Shown here one piece after another: positions 37,811-45,748 of a stretch of 58,901 nt of DNA. A program made the position numbers and the translations under genes. Positions within the stretch are counted from its first letter, which is position 1. The number at the start of each line of letters is the position of its first letter. Origin of the DNA: Sphingobacteriia bacterium (lineage in GTDB: Bacteria > Bacteroidota > Bacteroidia > Chitinophagales > Chitinophagaceae); assembly GCA_947452295.1 (NCBI GenBank), contig CANGCK010000017.1, forward strand, positions 1-58,901. Reading direction: 5' to 3'. Under the pieces are notes generated by a model. That model made no database searches. It worked only from the letters and a program-made list of their open reading frames with translations, and had not been told where the DNA came from.

Positions 37811-39367
37811 TTAATTATCAACTTTTTTAATACGTCCTTCTAAAGATGGCGAATAGCTGCTAAATGTTTTTAAATAAGCAGCCATTGCATCTAATATAAT
37901 CTCTTGGGTGTTTTTGCGAAAAACTGCTTTTTTAAATGCAAAGTATCCATCCCCTCCGTCGGCCATAAAATTAGACGTAATTATTTTATAGGTTTGGTTG
38001 GGTTGAATTGGTTGGCCGTTAATGGTAAGTGACACTACTCTATTGCCAACAGGTGATTGTTCATTATACGTTAATACAACTCCTTTAGAAACCTGGAGTA
38101 TACCATTCGTTAACGATGCTGCATGTTCAAATAATGCTAATACATCTTGCCCCTTCATGTCTACTAAAATATTGGTGTTTGGAAACGGAAAAGCTGATAT
38201 TAAATTGCCTAATGTAATAGTTCCTGCATCTATATCTTGACGCAATCCACCACTATTTACCAATGCAAAGTCGCAGGTAGGATGCGCAAATAACATTGCA
38301 TCTGCAACCATATTGCCTAATAATGATTCTTCTCCATAAGATCTAAACAATTTTACCGGTGTAACACAAATTTTTTGTTGCGTTATTACCGATAATTGAT
38401 TTTCCCATTTGTTAATGGCAGCTTTTGTTGCAGAATCGTCTATTACTTCATCATCATAAATATAGTTTAGCTTGTTTTGATACGCTATAATTTTATCTTT
38501 TTGTTGATCATATGTAATGGTTAACTTACCCAACTGCATTCCCAATGCATCAGTAGAAACAATAATAGTGCCGTTTGATTCTAATGCATCTGGTGTTCCC
38601 TGGTGTGCATGACCGGTTACAATAACATCTACACCACTAATTTTTTGTGCAAGCTCAATATCTTTTTTAAGATTTCGACCAACATCGGTTATGCCTTTAG
38701 ATGATTGTCGGCCAGGAATTCCTTCATGTATTAATAATACTATTAAGTCCGTTTTATTCTTTAATTCATTAATGTACTGTTGTAAATATTTTTCTTCGTC
38801 TCTAGCTTCCACGCCCTGAATCATTTCATCTGAAATGGTATCATAAAATGCAAATTGACCGTGCAAGCCAATTACACCTATACGAATTCCGTTCTTTACA
38901 ATTATTTTATATGGATGATTCCATAGAAGTTGCTTGGTTTGTTTAACAAAAATATTGCCATTAAGTACAGGAAACTTTGCTTTTATAAGTTGAGTAGGTA
39001 CGTTTTGCCAGCCATGGTCAAACTCGTGATTGCCAATACAGGCAGCATCGATAGACATGTGATTCATCACATCAATAACAGCCGCTCCTTTAGTAAGCGA
39101 ACTGATATATGGACCCGTAAAATAATCACCGGCATCAAAGTAAACGGTATTGGTATTGGCTATTTTTTCGTTTTTTACCAATGTGGCAATATTAGCAAAT
39201 CCGCCTATTTTATGAGTTGTGCTGATCCAATCTAATTGTTGAGGATTTACATGCGCATGTAAATCGTTGGTATATAATATAGTGAGTTGTTTGCTGTTAT
39301 TTTTAGATTGCGCTAACGCAAAAATAGGTGTTGCAAAAAGAAGGTAAAATAAAATATGTTTTTTCAT
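37811..39367 (-). CDS. Exported 5'-nucleotidase/metallophosphatase (UshA-like)
   Basis: The 518-residue protein has a signal peptide (MKKHILFYLLFATPIFALAQ). The N-terminal calcineurin-like domain has dimetal ligands Asp35/His37 (NDLHAH), Asp81 (DAGDYF), Asn113/His114 (GNHEFDHG), a central LIHEG, and TGHAHQG. The C-terminal 5'-nucleotidase domain shows ALVNSGGLRQDI and ADGGDGYFAFK, which form the nucleotide-stacking region. It dephosphorylates extracellular nucleotides for salvage. The family also includes sugar-nucleotide hydrolases. It stands alone. Confidence 0.92.
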   Translation of the reverse strand: MKKHILFYLLFATPIFALAQSKNNSKQLTILYTNDLHAHVNPQQLDWISTTHKIGGFANIATLVKNEKIANTNTVYFDAGDYFTGPYISSLTKGAAVIDVMNHMSIDAACIGNHEFDHGWQNVPTQLIKAKFPVLNGNIFVKQTKQLLWNHPYKIIVKNGIRIGVIGLHGQFAFYDTISDEMIQGVEARDEEKYLQQYINELKNKTDLIVLLIHEGIPGRQSSKGITDVGRNLKKDIELAQKISGVDVIVTGHAHQGTPDALESNGTIIVSTDALGMQLGKLTITYDQQKDKIIAYQNKLNYIYDDEVIDDSATKAAINKWENQLSVITQQKICVTPVKLFRSYGEESLLGNMVADAMLFAHPTCDFALVNSGGLRQDIDAGTITLGNLISAFPFPNTNILVDMKGQDVLALFEHAASLTNGILQVSKGVVLTYNEQSPVGNRVVSLTINGQPIQPNQTYKIITSNFMADGGDGYFAFKKAVFRKNTQEIILDAMAAYLKTFSSYSPSLEGRIKKVDN

Positions 39368-39392
39368 TTATGCAGTTTGTACAAATGTATTA

Positions 39393-39420
39393 TTACTTTT
39401 TGTCTTGACACAAAAAGTAA
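39393..39420. repeat. Interspersed palindromic element
   Basis: TTACTTTTTGT (39393-39403) and ACAAAAAGTAA (39410-39420) are perfect 11-bp arms around CTTGAC. The string ACTTTTTGTCTTGACACAAAAAGTA is, to my knowledge, a common dispersed palindrome in related Bacteroidota genomes. It sits in the 5' upstream region of the nucleotidase gene. Confidence 0.6.
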
Positions 39421-39504
39421 AGAATATAATATGAACGATACGTATTTGCAACAACTAATTATCCAAAGGATCCTACACAAATTAATTGTGCAAAAAAAGG
39501 GTTA

Positions 39505-39545
39505 CAAAAAAAAAGACAATTCCCTTTTCAGAAAATTGTCCTTTT
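39505..39545 (-). terminator. Terminator of the nitroreductase gene
   Basis: On the minus strand GACAATT (complement of 39534-39540) pairs with AATTGTC (complement of 39515-39521) and is followed by nine or more T. It begins about 27 bases after the nitroreductase stop. A classic intrinsic-terminator layout. Confidence 0.7.
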
Positions 39546-39567
39546 GAATTAAAGTATTAACTCAACT

Positions 39568-40200
39568 TTATTTTACTTCTGTAATAAAGTCTTCCTTACT
39601 TTTACGCACTTTAACCAAACCTGCTAACCAATCTTTCTCTGTGTCTCTATAACCCAATGTTAATAATAAGGTAGAACGTAAGCCTTTTTCTTTTAATCCT
39701 AAAATTTCATCAACAGCCGACGGGTCAAACCCTTCCATTGGAGTAGCATCAACACCTTCAAAAGCTGCTGCCGCTATTGCCATGGCAAAACCAATATATG
39801 CCTGTTTGGCAGCATGCTGGTAATTGTCTTCTGCAGATTTTGCAGTATAATTGGCCAACAAATTTTTTCTATACGCCTCAAATCCCTCATTGGTAAAGCC
39901 TCTTTGCTCATTGGTTAAATCAAACATTTTATTGATTCTTTCAGCAGTGTAGGTATCCCAGGCTGCAAATACTAATAAATGAGAACAGTCTGCAACTACT
40001 GATTGATTATAAGCCGCTCCTTTTATTTTTTCCTTAATATCTGGATTGGTTACTACGTATACTTCAAATGGCTGTAATCCACTAGATGTAGGGGCTAAAC
40101 GGGCCGCCTCTAATATTGCATTTACTTTTTCTTGATCAACAGCCTGGCCATTCATGGCTTTGGTGGCGTATCTCCAATTTAATCTTTCTAACAAATTCAT
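39568..40200 (-). CDS. NAD(P)H-dependent nitroreductase (NfsB-like)
   Basis: The 210-residue cytoplasmic flavoenzyme reduces nitro groups, quinones or other acceptors with NAD(P)H and FMN. FMN-binding features are RYATKAM near residue 10, APTSSGLQPFEVYVV near 37-51, and a late FGVDATPMEGFDP-like stretch followed by LLLTLGYRD. Length is normal for NfsB-type enzymes. No signal peptide. It stands alone with a good terminator. Physiological substrate unknown. Confidence 0.88.
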   Translation of the reverse strand: MNLLERLNWRYATKAMNGQAVDQEKVNAILEAARLAPTSSGLQPFEVYVVTNPDIKEKIKGAAYNQSVVADCSHLLVFAAWDTYTAERINKMFDLTNEQRGFTNEGFEAYRKNLLANYTAKSAEDNYQHAAKQAYIGFAMAIAAAAFEGVDATPMEGFDPSAVDEILGLKEKGLRSTLLLTLGYRDTEKDWLAGLVKVRKSKEDFITEVK

Positions 40201-40340
40201 ATTGTCCTATTTTATAATTATCTATTACAATAATCATGCCCTTTTGTTGTTACAACATTAATTTATTTTCGGTTAATTATTAAGATACCCCCAATGATTT
40301 TTTACTTCGGGGGTACTAATTTATTGGAATATTACACTAT

Positions 40341-41120
40341 TTATAAACGAGTATATGTTTCGATTGAAGTGGTTTGCGTTGCCACATCTTTTATTATTTG
40401 CGTATACTCGTTTTTACCAGTAAATGTTATACTGATTGTAATTTTTTTACCGGCAATACTTGGGTAATTTGTAAGTGTGTTGATTTCCTCTAACTGTCCG
40501 TTTGCATAGGTAAATGTACCCGAACCAAAACCTTTTTTAAACATGGTACCAGTTGAATCTGAAGCATATCGATGTACGAAAATAAAATGACCGTTTTGAA
40601 ATGCTGTGTAGTGTGTGAAGTTGTGTGTTTTGGTTGTATCTGTACCAATAATTTTTAAACCAACTGTTTGTTTCCATAGTCCATCTAATTCAGAAGTTGA
40701 ATCATTACCTTGTTTAGTATATGTTTCGGTCATTGTATATTTTATTCCATTTGAAACTATTGCTGGAATATGTTGGGTATACCCATTATCGGTGGGGGTA
40801 ATATTTAATATAAAGCTGTTTGCAGTATCAGAACCACTAGAATTATACCAATTGATTTCTTCTACTTTGTTTCCTTCAGAATGGTATGTGCCTAATCCAA
40901 AACCTACACTTGAATCGGTATTCATGTGAACATAAATGTAATGAGTACCCGTGTAGATTTTTAATTGATTACTTTGGTAGGTAGAATCTTTTGTACCATC
41001 ATTTACTACCATTGATTTAATTTGGTAAGCACCGGCTTGTAGAATTTGTTGGTTAGCTTGTTTACAGCTTAATGCCAAAAACATAACTGCTGCAAAAAAG
41101 TAGAGGGTGTTTTTTTTCAT
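40341..41120 (-). CDS. Lipoprotein with internally duplicated beta domain (DUF4488-like)
   Basis: The product has 259 residues from the ATG at 41120; a longer frame from 41204 lacks a signal at its N-terminus. The lipobox LALSC places the lipidated Cys at 19. Two similar halves are visible: KIYTGTHYIYVHMNTDS...GTYHSEGNKVEEIN and TAFQNGHFIFVHRYASDS...GTFTYANGQLEEIN, a pattern seen in lipocalin-like DUF4488 proteins of Bacteroidota. It may be surface-exposed or face the periplasm. Ligand unknown. Confidence 0.75.
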   Translation of the reverse strand: MKKNTLYFFAAVMFLALSCKQANQQILQAGAYQIKSMVVNDGTKDSTYQSNQLKIYTGTHYIYVHMNTDSSVGFGLGTYHSEGNKVEEINWYNSSGSDTANSFILNITPTDNGYTQHIPAIVSNGIKYTMTETYTKQGNDSTSELDGLWKQTVGLKIIGTDTTKTHNFTHYTAFQNGHFIFVHRYASDSTGTMFKKGFGSGTFTYANGQLEEINTLTNYPSIAGKKITISITFTGKNEYTQIIKDVATQTTSIETYTRL

Positions 41121-41405
41121 GGATTTATTTTGATAATTAGTTAATAGTTGCATGTAATTTGCCTGACAAAAATTTTCAGTGGATGAAATTGTTTTTGCAC
41201 TCATTACATGTTTAATCAGATTTAATGCACCGAATGTATTAAACCAGTTAATAGATTCTGCTTATTAAATTGTTGAAGAAGGACTACTTACTTTTTACTT
41301 TTTATAAGAAATTGTAAAAGAAATATTAATACATATGAATAGTATTAAATGTGGGTGGATTTGTACAAAATAAAAGTAAAATTAGACAAATTATTTCCAG
41401 CAATT
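41121..41405. other. 285-bp intergenic gap, no gene seen
   Basis: This is the longest gap in the window. It is AT-rich, contains no convincing reading frame, tRNA fold or strong hairpin, and should hold the lipoprotein promoter on one side and the 3' end of the sulfatase transcript on the other. Confidence 0.6.
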
Positions 41406-42713
41406 CTAACCATTATATCGTTCTAACAATGCTAACATGGTAATTGCTTGTTGCTGAAGTTGATTGTATTGATTGATTTTTTCTGAAGGATCAGTTTTTA
41501 AATTAAACAATTCATAATTGGGTACATTGTCTTTTATGATTCTTCTGAGTTTCCAATTGCCCAATCGAACGGCTTCTACTCTTCCATCATTCAAATAATA
41601 TACCGGTTGATGTGTATTTCTTTTATTTTTATTCATTATGCTATTCCATACCGATTGTCCATCAAATAAATCGCCTGCTGGCATTGGGTTATGTATTATT
41701 TCGGCAATAGTAGGCCAAAGATCTAACGAAGAAATTAGGTTGCTGTTTGTAGACGGTTTTATTTTATTTTTCCAATAAACAATAAATGGAACACGATGTC
41801 CTCCTTCATAAGTTTGCGCTTTCTTTCCGCGAAAAATTCCGGCACTACCTACATGATTAGGTTGGGTAAATCCATCAGCAGCCATCCTTGCAGGAAAATC
41901 AATCCAGGGGCCATTGTCGCTCGTAAAAATAATTAATGTATTATTGAATATTCCTTTTGCTTTTAATGCATTTACTATTTGCTGTGTACTAGCATCTATT
42001 TCTTCAATTACATCTCCATATAAACCACCTTTAGATTTGTTTTTATTTTTTGTAGAAACGGCTAAAGGTAAATGTGGCATACTATGCGCCAAGTACAAAT
42101 AAAAAGGTTGTTGATTATTTTGTTGATTGATATAACGAATGGCTTCCTGTGTATACAATTCTGTTAGAGTACTGTCTTTGGGTTGAATAATAAATGGACT
42201 GTTGTTTTTGTAAATTTTTAAAGTTGTATCGGTGTTTACATACGGCAACTTATAATCGTGACTGTAGAGTAATCCAAAATAGGTGTTAAAACCATGCGAA
42301 GTGGGGAAACTTTCTATCCCTTTATCGCCCATATGCCATTTACCAATCATTGCAGTATTATATCCAGCTTTTTGTAAGAAATTGGCCAAAGTATTACCAC
42401 CATTGGGTAATGAAAGTTTTGAACCCGGAGGTATAGCATATGTTAGTCCGGTTCTTGTAGGATATTTGCCTGTAAAAAAGGATGTCCGAGAGGGTGTACA
42501 AGAAGGAGCAACCACCATAAAGCCGGTTGACTTATATCCATCGGATGCCAACTGATCTAAACAAGGCGTTTGAATATTTTTATTGCCATAACAACTTAAA
42601 TCTCCATAACCCATATCATCTGTTAATATAAAAATAATGTTCGGCTTTTGCTGTGTATACGCATTTAAGACAATCAATAAAAATCCAACAAAAAAAAATT
42701 GTTTTAAATACAT
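41406..42713 (-). CDS. Exported sulfatase
   Basis: The 435-residue type I sulfatase has a signal peptide (FFFVGFLLIVLNAYTQQ). Its metal-binding start is FILTDDMGYGD. The modification motif CTPSR places the formylglycine Cys at 72, so activity requires a formylglycine-generating enzyme. GKWHMGD and TSDNGPW complete the active-site framework. It likely removes sulfate from glycans in the periplasm. It shares a leftward run with the TIM-barrel gene at 42753, and its nearest SUMF1-family neighbour lacks catalytic cysteines. Confidence 0.92.
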   Translation of the reverse strand: MYLKQFFFVGFLLIVLNAYTQQKPNIIFILTDDMGYGDLSCYGNKNIQTPCLDQLASDGYKSTGFMVVAPSCTPSRTSFFTGKYPTRTGLTYAIPPGSKLSLPNGGNTLANFLQKAGYNTAMIGKWHMGDKGIESFPTSHGFNTYFGLLYSHDYKLPYVNTDTTLKIYKNNSPFIIQPKDSTLTELYTQEAIRYINQQNNQQPFYLYLAHSMPHLPLAVSTKNKNKSKGGLYGDVIEEIDASTQQIVNALKAKGIFNNTLIIFTSDNGPWIDFPARMAADGFTQPNHVGSAGIFRGKKAQTYEGGHRVPFIVYWKNKIKPSTNSNLISSLDLWPTIAEIIHNPMPAGDLFDGQSVWNSIMNKNKRNTHQPVYYLNDGRVEAVRLGNWKLRRIIKDNVPNYELFNLKTDPSEKINQYNQLQQQAITMLALLERYNG

Positions 42714-42752
42714 ACTATAAATTAAACATTATCCAATAGTAACCACATCCTA

Positions 42753-43685
42753 TTAAAAATTATCCACCAATCTATACGCTTCAATTAATGCAAGAGCACC
42801 CTCTTTGCCATTTCCGGCAATGCCGTGTTCCATACCAAGCACGCCTTTATAACCCTTTGCATGCAGGTGTTTAAATACATTTTTATAGTTGATTTCTCCG
42901 GTGCCGGGTTCATTTCTTCCAGGATTATCGCCAATTTGTATATAACCAATTTCGTCCCAACAAGCATCAATGTTTTTAATCAGGTTTCCTTCATTACGCT
43001 GCATATGATATATGTCGTAGAGAATTTTGCAAGAAGGACTATTCAGTGCTTTACAAATTGCATAGGTTTGATCTGAATAGCGTAAAAACAAATCAGGTGT
43101 ATCGCTCAAAGGTTCTAACACAACTACTATATTATGTTTTTCTAACCATTCAATACCCGGACGTAATGCTTCAATAACATTGGCGGTTTGGATATCTATT
43201 TTTAAATCACGGGCATAATTACCAGGTACTACTGTAATAAGATTTCCATTACATCTTTTGGATACAGCAACAGCCTCTTTACAAGCAGATAAAAATTTTT
43301 CTCTCCATTCTTTACTTCCACTAGTTAAAGATGTTTTTACCGGCCAATGATCAAAGTTCAATACAAATACACCCATACTCATTCCTAATTCACGAAGGGT
43401 GTCGCCAATTTTCTGTTGCATCTCCGGCGTTCTGTCCATCATTCCATTGTCTTCTATAGCCCTAAATCCTACACTATGTGCAAATTTTATTTGATCGATA
43501 AATGAGCTGCCTGCCAATGCCGATAACATTCCGTCATGAATGCCATAATTCATTTTAAATGGTGGTGCATCTTTTTGTACAACAAAGGGTTGTTGACTGT
43601 TTTTATCATTGGCCCATATATTACTTGCTGAAAGAACTGCGCCACTAACTAATATATTTTGTTTTAAAAAATTTCTGCGCTGCAT
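42753..43685 (-). CDS. Tat-type exported sugar phosphate isomerase/epimerase-like TIM barrel
   Basis: The 310-residue product starts MQRRNFLKQNILVSGAVLSA, a twin-arginine type leader. The barrel resembles hydroxypyruvate isomerase/xylose-isomerase-like enzymes: MNYGIHDGM at the start, IVVLEPLSDTPDLF with a metal-binding Glu, CKILYDIYHMQRNEGNL, YIQIGDNPGRNEPG, and GVLGMEHG. It probably acts on a keto-sugar or inositol-type substrate in the periplasm. It is 39 bp upstream of the sulfatase on the same strand and divergent from apbE. Confidence 0.86.
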   Translation of the reverse strand: MQRRNFLKQNILVSGAVLSASNIWANDKNSQQPFVVQKDAPPFKMNYGIHDGMLSALAGSSFIDQIKFAHSVGFRAIEDNGMMDRTPEMQQKIGDTLRELGMSMGVFVLNFDHWPVKTSLTSGSKEWREKFLSACKEAVAVSKRCNGNLITVVPGNYARDLKIDIQTANVIEALRPGIEWLEKHNIVVVLEPLSDTPDLFLRYSDQTYAICKALNSPSCKILYDIYHMQRNEGNLIKNIDACWDEIGYIQIGDNPGRNEPGTGEINYKNVFKHLHAKGYKGVLGMEHGIAGNGKEGALALIEAYRLVDNF

Positions 43686-43746
43686 GTGATTTTATTTATT
43701 GGTTTTAATGATTTAAATTTAGGCATTCCAACTAACAACAACAAGT

Positions 43747-44745
43747 TTGAAGCAAATTGTTTTAATATTATCCTGTATTCTGGTTGTTACGCAACCGATT
43801 GACGCACAAAAAAAACGATATGTTTTCTCTGCCGATAAAATGGGGTCGCCGCTAAATATTGTGTTTTTTGCATCATCTGATTCTCAGGCTACTCAACTTT
43901 CTATAGATTGTTTTAAATTAATCGATTCACTCATTCATATTTTTAGTGACTACGATAGTACCAGTGAAATAAGCCATATTAATCAACTTGCCGGAATTAA
44001 CTTAACTAAGGTTTCAGCATGTATGTATGATATGCTAAGTGTTTCAACAGACGCTTATTATAAAAGCAAGGGTGCATATAATATAGCCATTGGCCCGTTA
44101 AGTGTTCTTTGGAGGAGTGCTCGTAAAACAAAAATATTTCCATCTACACAAGAAGTAGACAGTGGGAGATGTTTAATTAATTATAACAAGATTCATTTCA
44201 ACCAAAAAGATAGTACAATATATTTAACACAAAAGGGCATGCGGTTAGATGTGGGGGGATTGGGAAAAGGATTTATTGCACACAAAGCACTTAACTATTT
44301 ACAAACAAATGGAATTGATGAAGCTATGGTTGATGCGGGTGGTAAAATTGTAGTTTGTATGCCCTATAATAAAAAAAACCATTGGACAATTGGAATAAAC
44401 ATTTCTCAAAAGCGTGAAGAAATTTTAGACAAACGTTTGCATTTAAAAAATGCAGCAGTTGCTACATCAGGTGATGTATACCAATTTTTTAATTACAATG
44501 GTATTAAGTACTCTCATATTATTGATCCTACTACTGGATATGGATTAACAACACTTAAGAATGTTACTGTAATAGCCAATAATGGCGTATTGGCCGATTG
44601 GCTTGCAACAGCGTGCAGTGTAATGCCAATTAAAGCTGCCATGCAATTGGTTGAATCAGCAAATGCTGCTATGTTACTTGCCGTAAAAAAAAGAAATAAA
44701 ATAGTTTATTATAAAACAAGTGGTTTTAATAAATATTTTTATTAA
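43747..44745 (+). CDS. apbE: FAD:protein FMN transferase (ApbE)
   Basis: This exported enzyme covalently attaches FMN to Thr/Ser of target proteins. The 332 residues start at a TTG and begin with a signal peptide (KQIVLILSCILVVTQPIDAQ). ApbE features: LRLDVGGLGKGF-like motif (RLDVGGLGKGFIAHKAL), VDAGGKIV, ATSGDVYQF, YSHIIDPTTGYG, and LADWLATA with the Mg-binding Asp. No NqrC- or RnfG-like target is in the window. It leads a rightward run with the SUMF1 and Gfo/Idh genes. Confidence 0.88.
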   Translation: MKQIVLILSCILVVTQPIDAQKKRYVFSADKMGSPLNIVFFASSDSQATQLSIDCFKLIDSLIHIFSDYDSTSEISHINQLAGINLTKVSACMYDMLSVSTDAYYKSKGAYNIAIGPLSVLWRSARKTKIFPSTQEVDSGRCLINYNKIHFNQKDSTIYLTQKGMRLDVGGLGKGFIAHKALNYLQTNGIDEAMVDAGGKIVVCMPYNKKNHWTIGINISQKREEILDKRLHLKNAAVATSGDVYQFFNYNGIKYSHIIDPTTGYGLTTLKNVTVIANNGVLADWLATACSVMPIKAAMQLVESANAAMLLAVKKRNKIVYYKTSGFNKYFY

Positions 44746-44770
44746 CTTAACTTCTTTAAAAGAATTTCCT

Positions 44771-45733
44771 TTGAAAAGATTGCCGCTGCTTTTTTTGTAT
44801 TTGCCATTTTTCTGTTTGTTATTAATGACTGATAATTGTTTTTCTCAAAATAATTTTTCAGCATATAATCAATTACTTCCTAACTCGGGTTTATATTTTA
44901 AAATGATTCCCATAACAGGTGGAAAATTTTTAATGGGCAGCAAAAATAACAGCAGTGCAGAAAACGATGATTCACCACAAAAAGAAATTACACTTTCTCC
45001 TTTTTGGATTGGCGCATTTGAAGTTACTAGAGATGAATTTGATGTGTATTTAAAAGATGAAACAACCAGCCAAAACAATATGGTTGATGCAATAACCAGA
45101 CCTAGCCCACAATACGTTGATTTAACTTGGGGGATGGGAAAAGAAGGGGGCTTTCCCGCAAATAGCATGTCGCAATTTGCAGCGTTGATGTATTGTAAAT
45201 GGCTCTATCAAAAAACAAAAATATTTTATCGACTACCAACAGAGGCCGAATGGGAATATGCTTGCAAAGCAGGCAGTACTTCCCAATATTATTGGGGTGA
45301 TGATTCAACGCAATTAGAGAAATATGCCTGGTTTTCAAAAAACAGTAAAAACAAATATCATCCTGTTGGACAAAAACAACCCAATGCCTGGGGATTATAT
45401 GATATGTTGGGTAATGTTGCCGAATGGACATTAGATCATTATTACAAAGACGCTTACAGCAACTATCAAAGTATAGATCCTATGGTAGCGCCAAAAACAA
45501 TGAAATATCCCAAAGTATTAAGAGGAGGGAGTTTTGAAGATGATGCTAATTATTTAAGTAGTACAAAAAGAATTCATTCGGATCCTATTTGGAATAGGCG
45601 TGATCCTCAAATTCCTAAAAGTAAATGGTGGCTAACAGAAGCCAAGCAAGTAGGTTTTAGATTAGTACGTCCATATAATCAACCAACAGAAACAGCAATA
45701 CAACAATTTTTTTCAACATACCTAAACTTTTAA
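44771..45733 (+). CDS. Exported SUMF1-fold protein lacking FGE cysteines
   Basis: From a TTG at 44771 the product has 320 residues and a clean signal peptide (LKRLPLLFLYLPFFCLLLMT, first residue read as Met). A GTG at 44720 in the same frame would overlap apbE by 26 bp and put a poor sequence first. The FGE/SUMF1 fold shows IPITGGKFLMGS, EVTRDEFDVYL, YRLPTEAEWEYACKAG, WGLYDMLGNVAEWT, LRGGSFEDD and VGFRLVRP. In human FGE the two catalytic Cys follow the GGS motif; here that stretch reads FEDDANYLSS, so the copper-binding pair is missing. It is a structural or binding paralogue, as in GldK/GldJ. Confidence 0.85.
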   Translation: MKRLPLLFLYLPFFCLLLMTDNCFSQNNFSAYNQLLPNSGLYFKMIPITGGKFLMGSKNNSSAENDDSPQKEITLSPFWIGAFEVTRDEFDVYLKDETTSQNNMVDAITRPSPQYVDLTWGMGKEGGFPANSMSQFAALMYCKWLYQKTKIFYRLPTEAEWEYACKAGSTSQYYWGDDSTQLEKYAWFSKNSKNKYHPVGQKQPNAWGLYDMLGNVAEWTLDHYYKDAYSNYQSIDPMVAPKTMKYPKVLRGGSFEDDANYLSSTKRIHSDPIWNRRDPQIPKSKWWLTEAKQVGFRLVRPYNQPTETAIQQFFSTYLNF

Positions 45734-45748
45734 ACCCTTTACCGTTTT

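Noticed and set aside
39431..39547. Possible 38-residue gene (starts MNDTYLQQLI) in the gap before the nitroreductase.
   Set aside because: It overlaps the terminator of the nitroreductase gene, is Lys-rich from A runs, and has no ribosome site or domain; a chance frame is more likely.
44720..44770. Upstream GTG as start of the SUMF1-like gene.
   Set aside because: It overlaps apbE by 26 bp and would put 17 non-signal residues before a clean signal peptide that begins at the TTG.
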